64,000 nt of DNA from Helicobacter muridarum (lineage in GTDB: Bacteria; Campylobacterota; Campylobacteria; Campylobacterales; Helicobacteraceae): the NCBI RefSeq assembly GCF_000765805.2, contig NZ_JRPD02000003.1, positions 1 to 64,000 of the forward strand, written 5' to 3'. The number at the start of each line of letters is the position of its first letter. Within the stretch, counting starts at the first letter, position 1. A program made the position numbers and the translations under genes. The notes beneath the pieces are model-generated. The model was given only the letters and a program-made list of their open reading frames with translations, searched no databases and was not told the origin of the DNA. This document shows, piece by piece, positions 49,405 through 59,370 of this stretch.

Positions 49405-50516
49405 AGCAAGCTAGTAGTATCAATATATGGCATATTAAATGCCTTAGCTATGGATTTTAAAGCTATGCTACCATTATATGCGTTTAGTCCACCAATAGCC
49501 CCTGGCATTCTTAGCATCTCTTTCCAACCTTGATTAGCTATGACTTTTATATATGGCAATGATTCATATGAGTAGGTAATGCTAGATGTCCTAGCAATTA
49601 CACCTGGTATATTTGGCACACCATAATGCACTAAATCTTCCTCTATATATGTAGGATTGTCATGTGTAGTTTGTTTAGAGGTTTCCATACAACCACCAAG
49701 ATCTACAGATACATCAAGAACTACACCACCTTTATTCATCATTCTTAAATGTTCTCTAGTGATGATTTTTGGTGTTGAGGTAGCCGTTATAAGCACAGCT
49801 CCAATTAGAATGTCTGCCCCCTTTAGAGCTTCAGCGATTGAATTTTCGTTACTATATAGTAACTTTACTTGATTATTTATTACTAATGGGTGATTTGAGA
49901 CTTTACAAACATCAATGTCAAGTACCCATACATCTGCTCCCATACCAACAAGCACTTTGGCCGCGTTCATACCTACCACACCACCGCCAACAACTACAGC
50001 CTTAGCCGGGCTAACACCAGCACATCCGCCAATAAGCATGCCCCTACCACCGTAATTAGCAGCAAGTAGCGTAGCTGCATGTTGAGCTGCAAATTTACCA
50101 GTTACTTCGCTCATTGCACTTAATATTGGGTAGTTACCCATTGGTCCAGCAATGGTCTCACCACAAATAGAAGTAACTTTAGAATCTATTAATGCCCTAG
50201 CTAGCTCTGATGAATAAGCCAAATCAAGGAAACTATATAGTACCATGTCTTTACGTAGAAAGCGAAATTCCTCCTCTGTTGGCTCCTTGCATTTGACTAG
50301 TAGATCTGCACATTCCCAAATTTCTTTTGCATTCTTTAGCACAGTTGCTCCAGCTATCTCATAGTCATTATTATTATAACCTATGCTAGAGCCTAGCCCA
50401 TCTTCTATATAGATTTTATGACTAGGATTAGAATCTTTTAACAAAGCTACATCGCTAGGCACTAAGCCTACCCTATGCTCATGATTCATTATCTCCTTTG
50501 GAACACAAATATTCAT
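49401..50516 (-). CDS. ald: Alanine dehydrogenase
   Basis: A 371-residue NAD-dependent enzyme interconverting L-alanine with pyruvate and ammonia. PKEIMNHEHRVGLVPSDV opens it, DLLVKCKEPTEEE contains the catalytic lysine, and VVVGGGVVGMNAAKV is the NAD-binding fold. GLNAYNGSIALKSIAKA near the C-terminus is typical. The length is standard. It is divergent from aspA, so two amino-acid deamination genes share a control region of about 190 bp. Confidence 0.95.
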   Translation of the reverse strand: MNICVPKEIMNHEHRVGLVPSDVALLKDSNPSHKIYIEDGLGSSIGYNNNDYEIAGATVLKNAKEIWECADLLVKCKEPTEEEFRFLRKDMVLYSFLDLAYSSELARALIDSKVTSICGETIAGPMGNYPILSAMSEVTGKFAAQHAATLLAANYGGRGMLIGGCAGVSPAKAVVVGGGVVGMNAAKVLVGMGADVWVLDIDVCKVSNHPLVINNQVKLLYSNENSIAEALKGADILIGAVLITATSTPKIITREHLRMMNKGGVVLDVSVDLGGCMETSKQTTHDNPTYIEEDLVHYGVPNIPGVIARTSSITYSYESLPYIKVIANQGWKEMLRMPGAIGGLNAYNGSIALKSIAKAFNMPYIDTTSLL

Positions 50517-50704
50517 AAATAATCCTTAAATACTCTGAAATACCTTTTCATTATACTATAAAATGATTTTTTTGTTTTTAATACTGTTATTCTCAAAAAA
50601 TTGATAAGCTTTTTAATAAAGCTATGTTTGTCAATGAAATATTTAGGTTATAATTCTGGCTTGCAGATATCTGCAAATTTATTTTAAAATATGATGAGGA
50701 TACA

Positions 50705-52147
50705 ATGGCAACAAGAGTAGAACATGACTTTATTGGGGAATTGGAAATTGCTGATGATGTATACTATGGAGTGCAAACTTTTAGGGCATTACAAAATTTT
50801 AATATCACAGGCGACAAGCTTAGTAGCTATCCTAGCTTTATCAAGGCATTTGCACAAGTAAAAAAAGCAGCAGCTTTAGCAAATAATGAATTAAATCTAC
50901 TAGATGATGAAAAAAAAGATGCTATTTGTAAAGCTTGTGATAAGCTTATTGCGGGTGAGTTAAGAGAACAATTTGTGGTAGATATGATTCAAGGAGGTGC
51001 TGGAACAAGTACAAATATGAATACAAATGAAGTTGTGGCAAACCTTGCTCTAGAAATTATGGGACATAAAAAAGGTGAGTATCAATACTGTCACCCAAAT
51101 GACCATGTGAATTTATCACAATCAACAAACGATTCTTACCCTACTGCTATTCATGTGGCGTTGTATGATGAACTTTCTTCTCTTGCAAAAGATATGGAAG
51201 TATTAAAAACATCATTTAGTAAAAAATCAGATGAATTTAAAGATGTGTTAAAAATGGGACGAACACAACTTCAAGATGCTGTGCCTATGACCCTAGGGCA
51301 AGAATTTCATACTTTTGCTGTAATGATGGGCGAAGATATTGCTCGTGTGCTTGAGGCTCGTAATCTTGTAACAGAAATCAATATGGGTGGAACAGCAATT
51401 GGAACAGGTATTAACTCACACCCAGATTATCCAAAAATCGTGCAAAAGAGACTTTGTGAAGTTACAGGACACCCATTTAAAACTGCTGATGACCTTATTG
51501 AAGCCACGCAAGATACAGGTGCATATGTGCAAGTAAGCGGTGTGCTTAAAAGAGTAGCGGTTAAACTCTCTAAAGTGTGCAACGACTTGCGACTTTTAAG
51601 CTCTGGACCTCGTGCTGGGCTTAATGAAATCAATTTACCAAAAATGCAGCCCGGAAGCTCTATTATGCCCGGAAAAGTAAATCCAGTAATACCTGAAGTT
51701 GTGAATCAAGTGTGCTATGCAGTCATTGGTAATGATGTAACTGTTAGCTTTGCAAGTGAGGGCGGGCAATTACAACTAAATGTATTTGAGCCTGTCATTG
51801 CTTATGGACTTTTCAACTCAATCTCTATGATGAGAAATGCAATGCTTACACTTGCTAGTAAGTGTGTAGATGGCATTACTGCAAATGAAAAAGTATGTAG
51901 CGATTTTGTTTATAATAGCATTGGTATTGTTACTGCACTTAATCCTTATATTGGTTATGAAAACTCTGCATCAATCTCTAAAGAATCTTTGAAAACAGGC
52001 AAAAGTGTAAAAGATATTGCTCTTGAGAGAGGGCTTTTGAGCGAAGAGCAGCTTAATGAAATCTTACAGCCTAAAAATATGCTCAATCCACATATGAGCG
52101 CAGAAGATAAGGCTAAATTTCAAAAGCATTCACCATTTGTGAAGTAA
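50705..52147 (+). CDS. aspA: Aspartate ammonia-lyase
   Basis: A 480-residue aspartase that converts aspartate to fumarate and ammonia, feeding fumarate respiration in these bacteria. The superfamily signature GSSIMPGKVNPV holds the catalytic serine. GGAGTSTNMNTNEV, HPNDHVNLSQSTNDS and GRTQLQDAVPMTLGQEF are substrate-binding blocks. Fumarase C is similar, but the GEL…DDVYYGVQT start and overall sequence favour aspartase. The ribosome site is GAGGA 5 bases before the ATG. Confidence 0.93.
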   Translation: MATRVEHDFIGELEIADDVYYGVQTFRALQNFNITGDKLSSYPSFIKAFAQVKKAAALANNELNLLDDEKKDAICKACDKLIAGELREQFVVDMIQGGAGTSTNMNTNEVVANLALEIMGHKKGEYQYCHPNDHVNLSQSTNDSYPTAIHVALYDELSSLAKDMEVLKTSFSKKSDEFKDVLKMGRTQLQDAVPMTLGQEFHTFAVMMGEDIARVLEARNLVTEINMGGTAIGTGINSHPDYPKIVQKRLCEVTGHPFKTADDLIEATQDTGAYVQVSGVLKRVAVKLSKVCNDLRLLSSGPRAGLNEINLPKMQPGSSIMPGKVNPVIPEVVNQVCYAVIGNDVTVSFASEGGQLQLNVFEPVIAYGLFNSISMMRNAMLTLASKCVDGITANEKVCSDFVYNSIGIVTALNPYIGYENSASISKESLKTGKSVKDIALERGLLSEEQLNEILQPKNMLNPHMSAEDKAKFQKHSPFVK

Positions 52148-52491
52148 GATATTACTAAATATCTCATTTTACTTACTACATTTAGTTTTATGTTTTAATG
52201 GGATACCTCTATGGCTACTATTTTTGTAGCCTAAATTTATATAAGCTTGTATTATTTATGCGTAGCCAAATAATAATGATAGATTGAAATTGTTTTAAGT
52301 TTTGTTCTTGTGCCTTGCAATATAATCATCTAAAGCTATTCTAACGTTTCATTTATTGTGTTCAAATTCCCATATAAGTTTATTATCTATAAAAATACGT
52401 ATATTCTATGGATTTAAGTTATAATTTAGGCTTGTTGTTGTGAAACCTATATACTAAGTATTATTTAATATATATTTACAAGGAGCAAGCC
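52148..52491. other. Gap with small hairpins
   Basis: 344 bp between aspA and the trpB-like gene. A 7-bp hairpin AGATATT/AATATCT (52147-52164) overlaps the aspA stop and is followed by CATTTTACTT, a weak terminator candidate. A second hairpin GGCTAC/GTAGCC lies at 52213-52231. No gene was seen. Confidence 0.4.
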
Positions 52492-54753
52492 ATGCAAGAC
52501 GAACTATTTTCTAGAAGTAGGGGCGGATATTTCGGGGTTGGTGATTTGAGTTTTGGAGGTTGCTTTGTCCCAGAAATCCTCTATCCTGTTATTATGGATT
52601 TACAGGAAGCTTATTCAAATATTTTTAAAAGTAAATCTTTCAAAAAAGAATATAAATCATTGCTAAGGAATTTTGTAGGCAGACCAACACCATTGTTATA
52701 TGCTAAAAATGCTTCTAATATTCTAAATAATGATATTTTTCTAAAGTTTGAGGGGTTAGCAAACACGGGTGCTCATAAGATAAATAACGCTATAGCCCAA
52801 GTTTTGTTAGCTAAAAGAATGAAAAAAAGTTTAGTCATTGCAGAGACAGGCGCAGGACAGCATGGAGTAGCGGTAGCTAGTGCCTGTGCATCGATAGGTA
52901 TGCCATGTAAGATTTTTATGGGTGAAGTTGATATGCAAAGACAACGTCCAAATGTATTTATCATGGAACAGTTTGGAGCCAATGTAGTGCCTGTGTCAAG
53001 TGGAAGCAAAACACTAAAAGATGCCGTAAATGAGACATTGCGAGAGTGGAGTAATGATCCTCATGGCACGTTTTATGTCTTGGGGAGTGCTGTTGGACCA
53101 GCTCCATATCCAGATATGGTAAGAGATGCTCAAAGTGTCATTGGTAAAGAAATAAAAAAGCAACTTCATAGAACACTTGGAATTTTACCTGATTATCTTA
53201 TAGCTTGCGTTGGTGGCGGCAGCAATGCTATGGGTGCATTTACTGCTTTTTTAGAGAATATAGATGTGAATTTGGTGATGGTTGAGGCAGGTGGTGATAA
53301 CTTCTTGCCAAAGAAGCATGCTATGCGGCTTCATAGTGATAGTGATGCTAGGGTTGGTGTAGTCCAAGGCTACAAGTCCTATTTTTTACAAGATAAAAAT
53401 GGACAAATCGTTGATACACACTCTATTAGTGCTGGGCTAGATTATCCAGGAGTTGGACCACAAATTGCCCATTTGGCAAGCATAAATAGAATAAAATGTC
53501 TTGCTGCGAGCGATAATGAAGCTTTAGAAGCATTGCAATTTTTTGCCAAGCATGAAGGAATTTTAGCTGCATTAGAATCTAGTCATGCCTTAGCTGGTGC
53601 ATTAAAAATTGCAAAAAATGTAAGTAATAAAACTATTGTAGTAAATGTAAGTGGCAGAGGAGATAAAGATATATTTATTACTGCAAAACACCTTTGTGCG
53701 CAGAAATGGAAAGATTTTTTAGAGCTTGAGCTATCATCTGTAAATGAAAACTTAAAGAAACAAACAAGAGATTCTATAAATCCAAAGAAATCTATGCAAG
53801 TAGATAATGATGTTGATAAACTTGTTTTAAATAGTGCTGATTTTAACGCTTCTAATGATGATATTGTTTTAGATAAGGCAGAACCTATACTGCCTGCCAT
53901 GCATATTAATCAGCCTAATATAAAACAAGATGTCCTAGATTTAAATGAGTTAAGCGATGAAGATTTTAGTTTTCTTGATGTTTGCCATTCGGACTTAAAT
54001 AATGATTCCAAATTAGAAGAATCCGAATTATCTAATCCAGACTTAACCCAAGATGTGCAAAATTTGCAAGAACATACACAAAACGCTATTGTTATGGAAG
54101 ATATTACCGAAGGAGAAAAAGCCAAATCAAATCAAAAAGAGATACAGAGCAGAGAGGATATAAACGATGAGCTCGTAAATGAAGAATCTATTCAAGATAC
54201 ACATATCTTAAACTCTACATTAAATTCACAAGAAAATGCAGAAGTACAAATTGATCAAAATAAAATACAAGATGAATTGCATATATTGGTAACTCCTAAA
54301 GATACACAGTCGATAGCTTTAGAATATAATTTTGATTCTCAAGCAAGCAATTCCAAGCACGATATGTTTGATTTTTTGACATTAGATAAAATCAATTTGG
54401 ATAGCACTGAAACATTAGAATCCTTATCCTTATGTGATGAATTGCAAGTAAAAGATACAAATAACTCAGATAATATTGAGCTTGATCGGTTTGATGATAA
54501 TCTTCTAAGTTTAGACTATTCTGCTGATGAAGATTCTGGGCAATCGCAAAGTATTGATTTTTTGCTTAACTCTCAATATCAAAATACGACACAAGATCTT
54601 AATAAAACAAATTCTAATGAAAAATCTACTCATAGCCATCAATGCATATCACAAGAAGCACAAAACGAGTGTTCTAATTTAGATTCCAAGGTGAAGGTGT
54701 TAGAGACTGATATGGGATTAAGCAAGATTTGGGGTAAATCGCTAAAGTCTTGA
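52492..54753 (+). CDS. Tryptophan synthase beta-like protein with long acidic C-terminal tail
   Basis: A 753-residue protein. Residues 1-405 are a TrpB domain, with PLP lysine Lys96 (GAHKINNA), the catalytic Glu118 (AETGAGQHG), GGGSNAMG for phosphate and LDYPGVGP near 315. The usual KRED before the lysine reads KFEG, so substrate handling may differ. Residues about 405-753 are acidic and rich in Asn, Ser, Asp and Gln, with no recognisable fold, and are probably disordered. Normal TrpB proteins end near 400. There is no trpA or other trp gene beside it. It may be a stand-alone or paralogous TrpB. The tail is in frame with no stop or repeat break. Confidence 0.85.
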   Translation: MQDELFSRSRGGYFGVGDLSFGGCFVPEILYPVIMDLQEAYSNIFKSKSFKKEYKSLLRNFVGRPTPLLYAKNASNILNNDIFLKFEGLANTGAHKINNAIAQVLLAKRMKKSLVIAETGAGQHGVAVASACASIGMPCKIFMGEVDMQRQRPNVFIMEQFGANVVPVSSGSKTLKDAVNETLREWSNDPHGTFYVLGSAVGPAPYPDMVRDAQSVIGKEIKKQLHRTLGILPDYLIACVGGGSNAMGAFTAFLENIDVNLVMVEAGGDNFLPKKHAMRLHSDSDARVGVVQGYKSYFLQDKNGQIVDTHSISAGLDYPGVGPQIAHLASINRIKCLAASDNEALEALQFFAKHEGILAALESSHALAGALKIAKNVSNKTIVVNVSGRGDKDIFITAKHLCAQKWKDFLELELSSVNENLKKQTRDSINPKKSMQVDNDVDKLVLNSADFNASNDDIVLDKAEPILPAMHINQPNIKQDVLDLNELSDEDFSFLDVCHSDLNNDSKLEESELSNPDLTQDVQNLQEHTQNAIVMEDITEGEKAKSNQKEIQSREDINDELVNEESIQDTHILNSTLNSQENAEVQIDQNKIQDELHILVTPKDTQSIALEYNFDSQASNSKHDMFDFLTLDKINLDSTETLESLSLCDELQVKDTNNSDNIELDRFDDNLLSLDYSADEDSGQSQSIDFLLNSQYQNTTQDLNKTNSNEKSTHSHQCISQEAQNECSNLDSKVKVLETDMGLSKIWGKSLKS

Positions 54754-54956
54754 ATACATGATATTAGGTTTTAGCCTTGTATAATTTAAGCTTTCCAAAT
54801 CTCGATGAAGATATAATTTTTGATTATATTAATGATAATAAAGACTTTAATCATTGGATTATAAAAAATCCTATCTCATACTAAGCTTGAATAAACAATT
54901 AATCGCTAGACTTCAAATTGATTATGTTGATTAATATTGCTAAATACTCGCGTAGA

Positions 54957-56297
54957 TTATAGATTTCTCTTTTTTTGCCATACTCCAGATCTAAATATAA
55001 TATAAAAGATTGCTGCCCTGATATATGTTTCAATAAATATAATCACAAACAGACTATATAAATGCCAATCTTGACTAGTTGCAATAAGCATAGGTAACAA
55101 TCTAAACAACGAAATGCTTATAATATTTACAAATAATGGAATCTGTGTCCAACCAGCTCCGCGTAATGCTCCATCATAGACAAATGATAATATAAGTGGA
55201 ATTTGTGATAATCCTATGATAATTAAATACATTGCCGAAATATCTACTGCTATCAAGTCTTTAGACATAAAAATAAGTGATAATGGCCTAGCAAAAACAG
55301 CCAATAAGATTCCACAAAGCCCAAGTATTATACTAGATAGAATTGCGCAAAGCTTTGTGTATTCAAATGCTAATTTGTAGTCCTTTACACCAATACATTG
55401 CCCCATTAAGCTCATAATGGCTAGCATAAAACTAAATCCCGGCACAAAGGCAAAACTTTCAATCTTTGCGCCAGCTTGGAATCCGTTAATAGCACTATCA
55501 CCATAGATTTCAGCATATTTTCCGACAAATATTAAAATCACATTCAGCGATATAATAGTAAAAATACGCTCTAATCCAGTAGGGATTGCAACCTTTAATC
55601 CATTCTTAAGAAATATCCAACGAAATACTAACAGTAGCTCAAGGCGTGTTTTTGAGAATTTAATAAGTAAAAACAATGCTAAAAGCTCTAAATAAGATAT
55701 AAAAACACTAATTGCTGCAGCACCAAAAAGTCCCATCGAATCAATACCAAATGCTCCATTAATTAGTATTGAATTGCCAATAATACTAAGACATGTCATG
55801 ACTATTTTGATATAGAATGGGGGTTTGGTGTCTCCTGTTGCTGCAAACGCAGAGATGATAATATTTTTTACCATAATGGCTGGAATAGCAAAAATAGTAA
55901 TTAGAACATAAGAATAGCTAAGACTATATAGCTCATAGCTTAAATCTAAGGCTTGCAAATACAGCGGAATGCCAATATATGAAACTAAGAGTAGGGGAAT
56001 GCAAAATATTAATGCGCTATATAGCATGGTAGAACATACTTCATTCATTTCTGTATAATTCTTTGCTCCATATCTTCTAGACATTAGTACATTTGCACCA
56101 ATACCAAATATTGCGCTAACTGGGTAGAAGATTATGATGTAGTTTGCACCTAGACTTAATGCTGTGAAATAGAGTGGGGAAATGTTAGATAGAAAAAATA
56201 GGGCTATGAATAAATTTAACATATCTAATCCAGATTGTAATGCGCTAGGAATGGCAATATTTAGTATATTTGCTATCTTTGCTCTTGTGGTAGACAT
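54957..56297 (-). CDS. MATE-family efflux transporter
   Basis: A 446-residue, highly hydrophobic protein with about twelve membrane spans. It is organised as the two six-helix halves of multidrug and toxin extrusion (MATE) exporters. Blocks such as MSRRYGAKNYTEMNEVCS and MGQCIGVKDYKLAFEY (near 290) fit the family's cytoplasmic loops. It would use a Na+ or H+ gradient to export drugs or metabolites. Substrate unknown. It is transcribed alone, upstream of nothing on this strand for about 200 bp. Confidence 0.88.
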   Translation of the reverse strand: MSTTRAKIANILNIAIPSALQSGLDMLNLFIALFFLSNISPLYFTALSLGANYIIIFYPVSAIFGIGANVLMSRRYGAKNYTEMNEVCSTMLYSALIFCIPLLLVSYIGIPLYLQALDLSYELYSLSYSYVLITIFAIPAIMVKNIIISAFAATGDTKPPFYIKIVMTCLSIIGNSILINGAFGIDSMGLFGAAAISVFISYLELLALFLLIKFSKTRLELLLVFRWIFLKNGLKVAIPTGLERIFTIISLNVILIFVGKYAEIYGDSAINGFQAGAKIESFAFVPGFSFMLAIMSLMGQCIGVKDYKLAFEYTKLCAILSSIILGLCGILLAVFARPLSLIFMSKDLIAVDISAMYLIIIGLSQIPLILSFVYDGALRGAGWTQIPLFVNIISISLFRLLPMLIATSQDWHLYSLFVIIFIETYIRAAIFYIIFRSGVWQKKRNL

Positions 56298-56448
56298 GCT
56301 TGACTTCTTTTTTTGTTTATGAAATTTACTTAAATCAATTATTCTGGCAGGAAATAAAACTAGTAAATTTAAGGCTATACCTATTTTTAGGAATTTTATA
56401 TTTATTTATGTTGCTAAATACTCTAAGTATAACAATTAAGCCTAGATT

Positions 56449-57846
56449 TTAAACTTCATTCATGCCAAGTAAGAATTCATCGTTATTTTTTGTATTCCTA
56501 ATCTTAGAGTATAAGAAGTTTAGTGCTTCTATATCGTCCATTTGGCTAATAACATTACGCAATATCCACACCTTTGTAAGTTTTTGTTCACCTAGCAATA
56601 AGTCATCTTTTCTTGTGCCTGATTTTAGAATGTCAAATGCAGGATAGATCCTCCTATCTGCAATATTTCTAGCTAGCACAATTTCGCTATTTCCTGTACC
56701 TTTGAATTCCTCAAATATGACTTCATCCATACGTGAGCCTGTCTCAATTAGAGCAGTAGCTATAATAGTTAAACTGCCACCGTTTTCAATATTTCTAGCT
56801 GCTCCAAAGAATCTCTTTGGTTTATGTAGGGCATTAGCATCTACGCCTCCACTTAAGACCTTGCCGCTAGATGGTGTAATGGCATTATAAGCTCGAGCCA
56901 GACGAGTGATAGAATCTAATAATATAACCACGTCTTTACCTACCTCTATACGTCTTTTTGCACGCTCCAAGACTAATTCGGCTACTCGAATATGATTTGT
57001 TGATGGCAAGTCGAATGTGCTAGAGAATACTTGTCCTTTTACGCTTCTCTCCATGTCTGTTACTTCTTCTGGACGCTCATCAATGAGTAGTACCATAAGC
57101 TCTACTTCTGGATGATTATTACTTATTCCATGTGCTAGTTCTTTCATAAGTTCAGTTTTGCCAACCCTAGGTGGAGCAACTATAAGGGCTCTTTGTCCTT
57201 TGCCAATAGGACTAAATAAATCTAATATTCTACCTGTAACCTTTTGGCTATTGTATTCAAGTTTTAGTTGTTCTGCAGGAAATAATGGTGTTAGATTTTC
57301 AAATAATGGACGATTTTTAATTTCATCTAAACTTAGATAATTTACTGCCTCAATTTTTAGTAATGCATAGTATCTTTCTTGTTCCTTGGGAGGTCTTACC
57401 TGTCCTGTGATAATGTCTCCATTGCGAAGCGCAAATCTCTGAATTTGGCTTTGCGAAACATAGGTATCATGTTGTGTATCTGAAAACTTCTCATCAATGG
57501 AACGTAAGAATCCATAGCCTTCATTGGTAATTTCTAAAATTCCAGATATTAGGATAAATCCGCCTTGGCTTACTTGATTCTTTAAAATTTCAAAGATTAA
57601 TTCTTGTCTTAGAAATTCTTGTGGATTTTGAATTCCAAGATTTTTGGCTATATCGATAAGCTTTTGCATTGGAGTAATGCGCAACTCCTCAACTTTAAAT
57701 CCATTTACAGGGGTATGTGTTCGTTTAGATGAATCCTTTATTTTTGTTCCTTTATCTTCATTATCGTATGCTGTTTTATCATTTTTTTTGTTTGATTTAT
57801 GTGGTTTTTTTGTTTTTATGTCGGTTTTTTCATTATCGTTGGGCAT
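56449..57846 (-). CDS. rho: Transcription termination factor Rho
   Basis: A 465-residue hexameric RNA helicase that ends transcription. The cold-shock-like RNA-binding domain contains GYGFLRS and [18 protein letters not shown]. The Walker A motif [11 protein letters not shown] lies near 235 and Walker [14 protein letters not shown] near 265. The Q-loop region [21 protein letters not shown] follows. The first 50 residues are a lysine- and aspartate-rich extension with little conservation, seen in variable form in other Campylobacterota. Confidence 0.96.
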   Translation of the reverse strand: MPNDNEKTDIKTKKPHKSNKKNDKTAYDNEDKGTKIKDSSKRTHTPVNGFKVEELRITPMQKLIDIAKNLGIQNPQEFLRQELIFEILKNQVSQGGFILISGILEITNEGYGFLRSIDEKFSDTQHDTYVSQSQIQRFALRNGDIITGQVRPPKEQERYYALLKIEAVNYLSLDEIKNRPLFENLTPLFPAEQLKLEYNSQKVTGRILDLFSPIGKGQRALIVAPPRVGKTELMKELAHGISNNHPEVELMVLLIDERPEEVTDMERSVKGQVFSSTFDLPSTNHIRVAELVLERAKRRIEVGKDVVILLDSITRLARAYNAITPSSGKVLSGGVDANALHKPKRFFGAARNIENGGSLTIIATALIETGSRMDEVIFEEFKGTGNSEIVLARNIADRRIYPAFDILKSGTRKDDLLLGEQKLTKVWILRNVISQMDDIEALNFLYSKIRNTKNNDEFLLGMNEV

Positions 57847-58124
57847 AAGTTTCTCCTATTCTCAAATATTATAAGCTATAAATTCATTTGATTTTGCTTG
57901 TTTGATATTTTGCTTGCGAATCTGTAACTGCTAAATTTTGTAATGGGTTGTCTCCCTATTAAGAGATATATTAAGATGTAGAATTCAAAATGTTTGAGAG
58001 AAATTTAATTTATTTTATTACTAGAAGATTAGCGATAAGCAACAAAATCAAATGTTAATCAGTAGAATCTAACTAACTAGAAAAGAAAAGATTCTACGAT
58101 TTACTTACTAGCTTTATAAAGTAG
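57847..58124. other. Intergenic region, nothing definite
   Basis: 278 bp upstream of rho and downstream of rplT. A CTAGCT/AGCTAG hairpin at about 58108-58129 overlaps the rplT stop and might help end the ribosomal operon, but no T-run follows. No other feature seen. Confidence 0.4.
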
Positions 58125-58475
58125 CTAGAGACTTTGTTTTACTTGCGATACTATATTAGCAAAAGCTACTGGATTGCTATAAGCTATATCTGCTAAAACT
58201 TTTCTATCTAAGTCTATATTAGCTTTCTTTAGTCCGCTAATGAACTTAGAGTAGCTTATATCGCTTTTTCTACAGGCAGCATTGATTCGAACTATCCACA
58301 ATGCTCTGAAGTTTCTCTTTTTTTGTTTTCTATCTCTGTATGCATAGCATAGGCTTCTCTCTAATTGCTCCTTAGCTTTCCTAAAATGTTTTCTTCTACC
58401 ACTATAAAAGCCTTTTGCGAGCTTTAGAATCTTTTTGTGCCTTCTTCTTCTAACTATACCTGTTTTAACTCTCAT
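58125..58475 (-). CDS. rplT: 50S ribosomal protein L20
   Basis: A 116-residue L20 with the typical basic start [20 protein letters not shown] and the helical [20 protein letters not shown] segment. In the conserved cluster thrS-infC-rpmI-rplT. L20 often represses this operon in other bacteria; I did not find the operator. Confidence 0.97.
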   Translation of the reverse strand: MRVKTGIVRRRRHKKILKLAKGFYSGRRKHFRKAKEQLERSLCYAYRDRKQKKRNFRALWIVRINAACRKSDISYSKFISGLKKANIDLDRKVLADIAYSNPVAFANIVSQVKQSL

Positions 58476-58605
58476 GATTATTATTCTCCTGTAACTTTGC
58501 CTTAATACTTACAAATATGATAAGGCGCAAACTTTCGTTTAAACTTTCCCTATTGCTAGGGGACAATTGTGATTTACTAATGCAAAAAGCCTTAGGCAAT
58601 GATAG

Positions 58606-58800
58606 CTATCTTAAGCATAACATACTCTTGATAGATTCTTCATTGGCACTATGGACATAGTGCGGTGCATTTAATCTTGCCTTGCGTCTTGGCGATTTCT
58701 TGGTTAAGATGTGATTCTTAAAAGCAGCAGCTCTTTTGATGGCGTTTTTCTTAAGTTTAAATCGCTTTGCAGCACCGCGATTAGTTTTCATTTTTGGCAT
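58606..58800 (-). CDS. rpmI: 50S ribosomal protein L35
   Basis: A 64-residue L35 starting at the ATG at 58800 ([15 protein letters not shown]), preceded by GGAG. One codon further upstream is a TTG that would extend the frame but is unlikely. [20 protein letters not shown] is the conserved end region. It is separated from rplT by 130 bp, longer than in most clusters. Confidence 0.95.
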   Translation of the reverse strand: MPKMKTNRGAAKRFKLKKNAIKRAAAFKNHILTKKSPRRKARLNAPHYVHSANEESIKSMLCLR

Positions 58801-58845
58801 CAATATCTCCTTTCATAAAATAAAATAGAAATTATAACATAAAAA

Positions 58846-59370
58846 TTATGCTTTAATTTTATTATTTGGAATCATTAACGCGGTGGCATATTTACCTTCA
58901 ATTTTTGGCTCTTTATCTGCATGTGCAATATCTTCTACCATAGCACAAACCCTTTTTAGCATTTCAAATCCTGCAATAGGATTTTGTAATTCCCTGCCTC
59001 GCAAAAAAACTCGAAATTTTACATGCTTGCCTTCCTCGAAGAATTCTCTTGCATGCTTTACTTTATAATTAATATCATTTTGCGCAATCTGTGTAGAAAG
59101 TTTGATTTCTTTTACTTCTATTTGTTTTTGCTTTTTCTTTGATTCTTTTAATCTCTTTTCTGCTTGATAGCGAAATTTACCATATTCTACAATTTTACAT
59201 ACAGGAGGCTTAGCGGAAGGAGAGATACATATCAAGTCTAAGCCCTGATCTCTGGCTATCTTCTGTGCTTCTTCAATGCTAAAAATTCCTAATTGCTCAC
59301 CCAATTCAGATACGCATCTCACTTCTTCAAAATGGATTTGCTCATTTATCAATATCTCTTCTTTGCTCAA
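58846..59370 (-). CDS. infC: Translation initiation factor IF-3, TTG start
   Basis: A 174-residue IF-3. It has LINEQIHFEEVRCV at the start of the N-domain, CISPSAKPPVCKIVEYGKF at the linker, and KFRVFLRGRELQNP in the C-domain. The start codon is TTG at 59368-59370, overlapping the thrS stop TGA as TTGA. The gene is therefore translated by re-initiation. E. coli infC uses the rare AUU start for self-control, so an odd start here may serve a similar purpose. The ribosome site GAGAGG lies inside thrS. Confidence 0.95.
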   Translation of the reverse strand: MSKEEILINEQIHFEEVRCVSELGEQLGIFSIEEAQKIARDQGLDLICISPSAKPPVCKIVEYGKFRYQAEKRLKESKKKQKQIEVKEIKLSTQIAQNDINYKVKHAREFFEEGKHVKFRVFLRGRELQNPIAGFEMLKRVCAMVEDIAHADKEPKIEGKYATALMIPNNKIKA

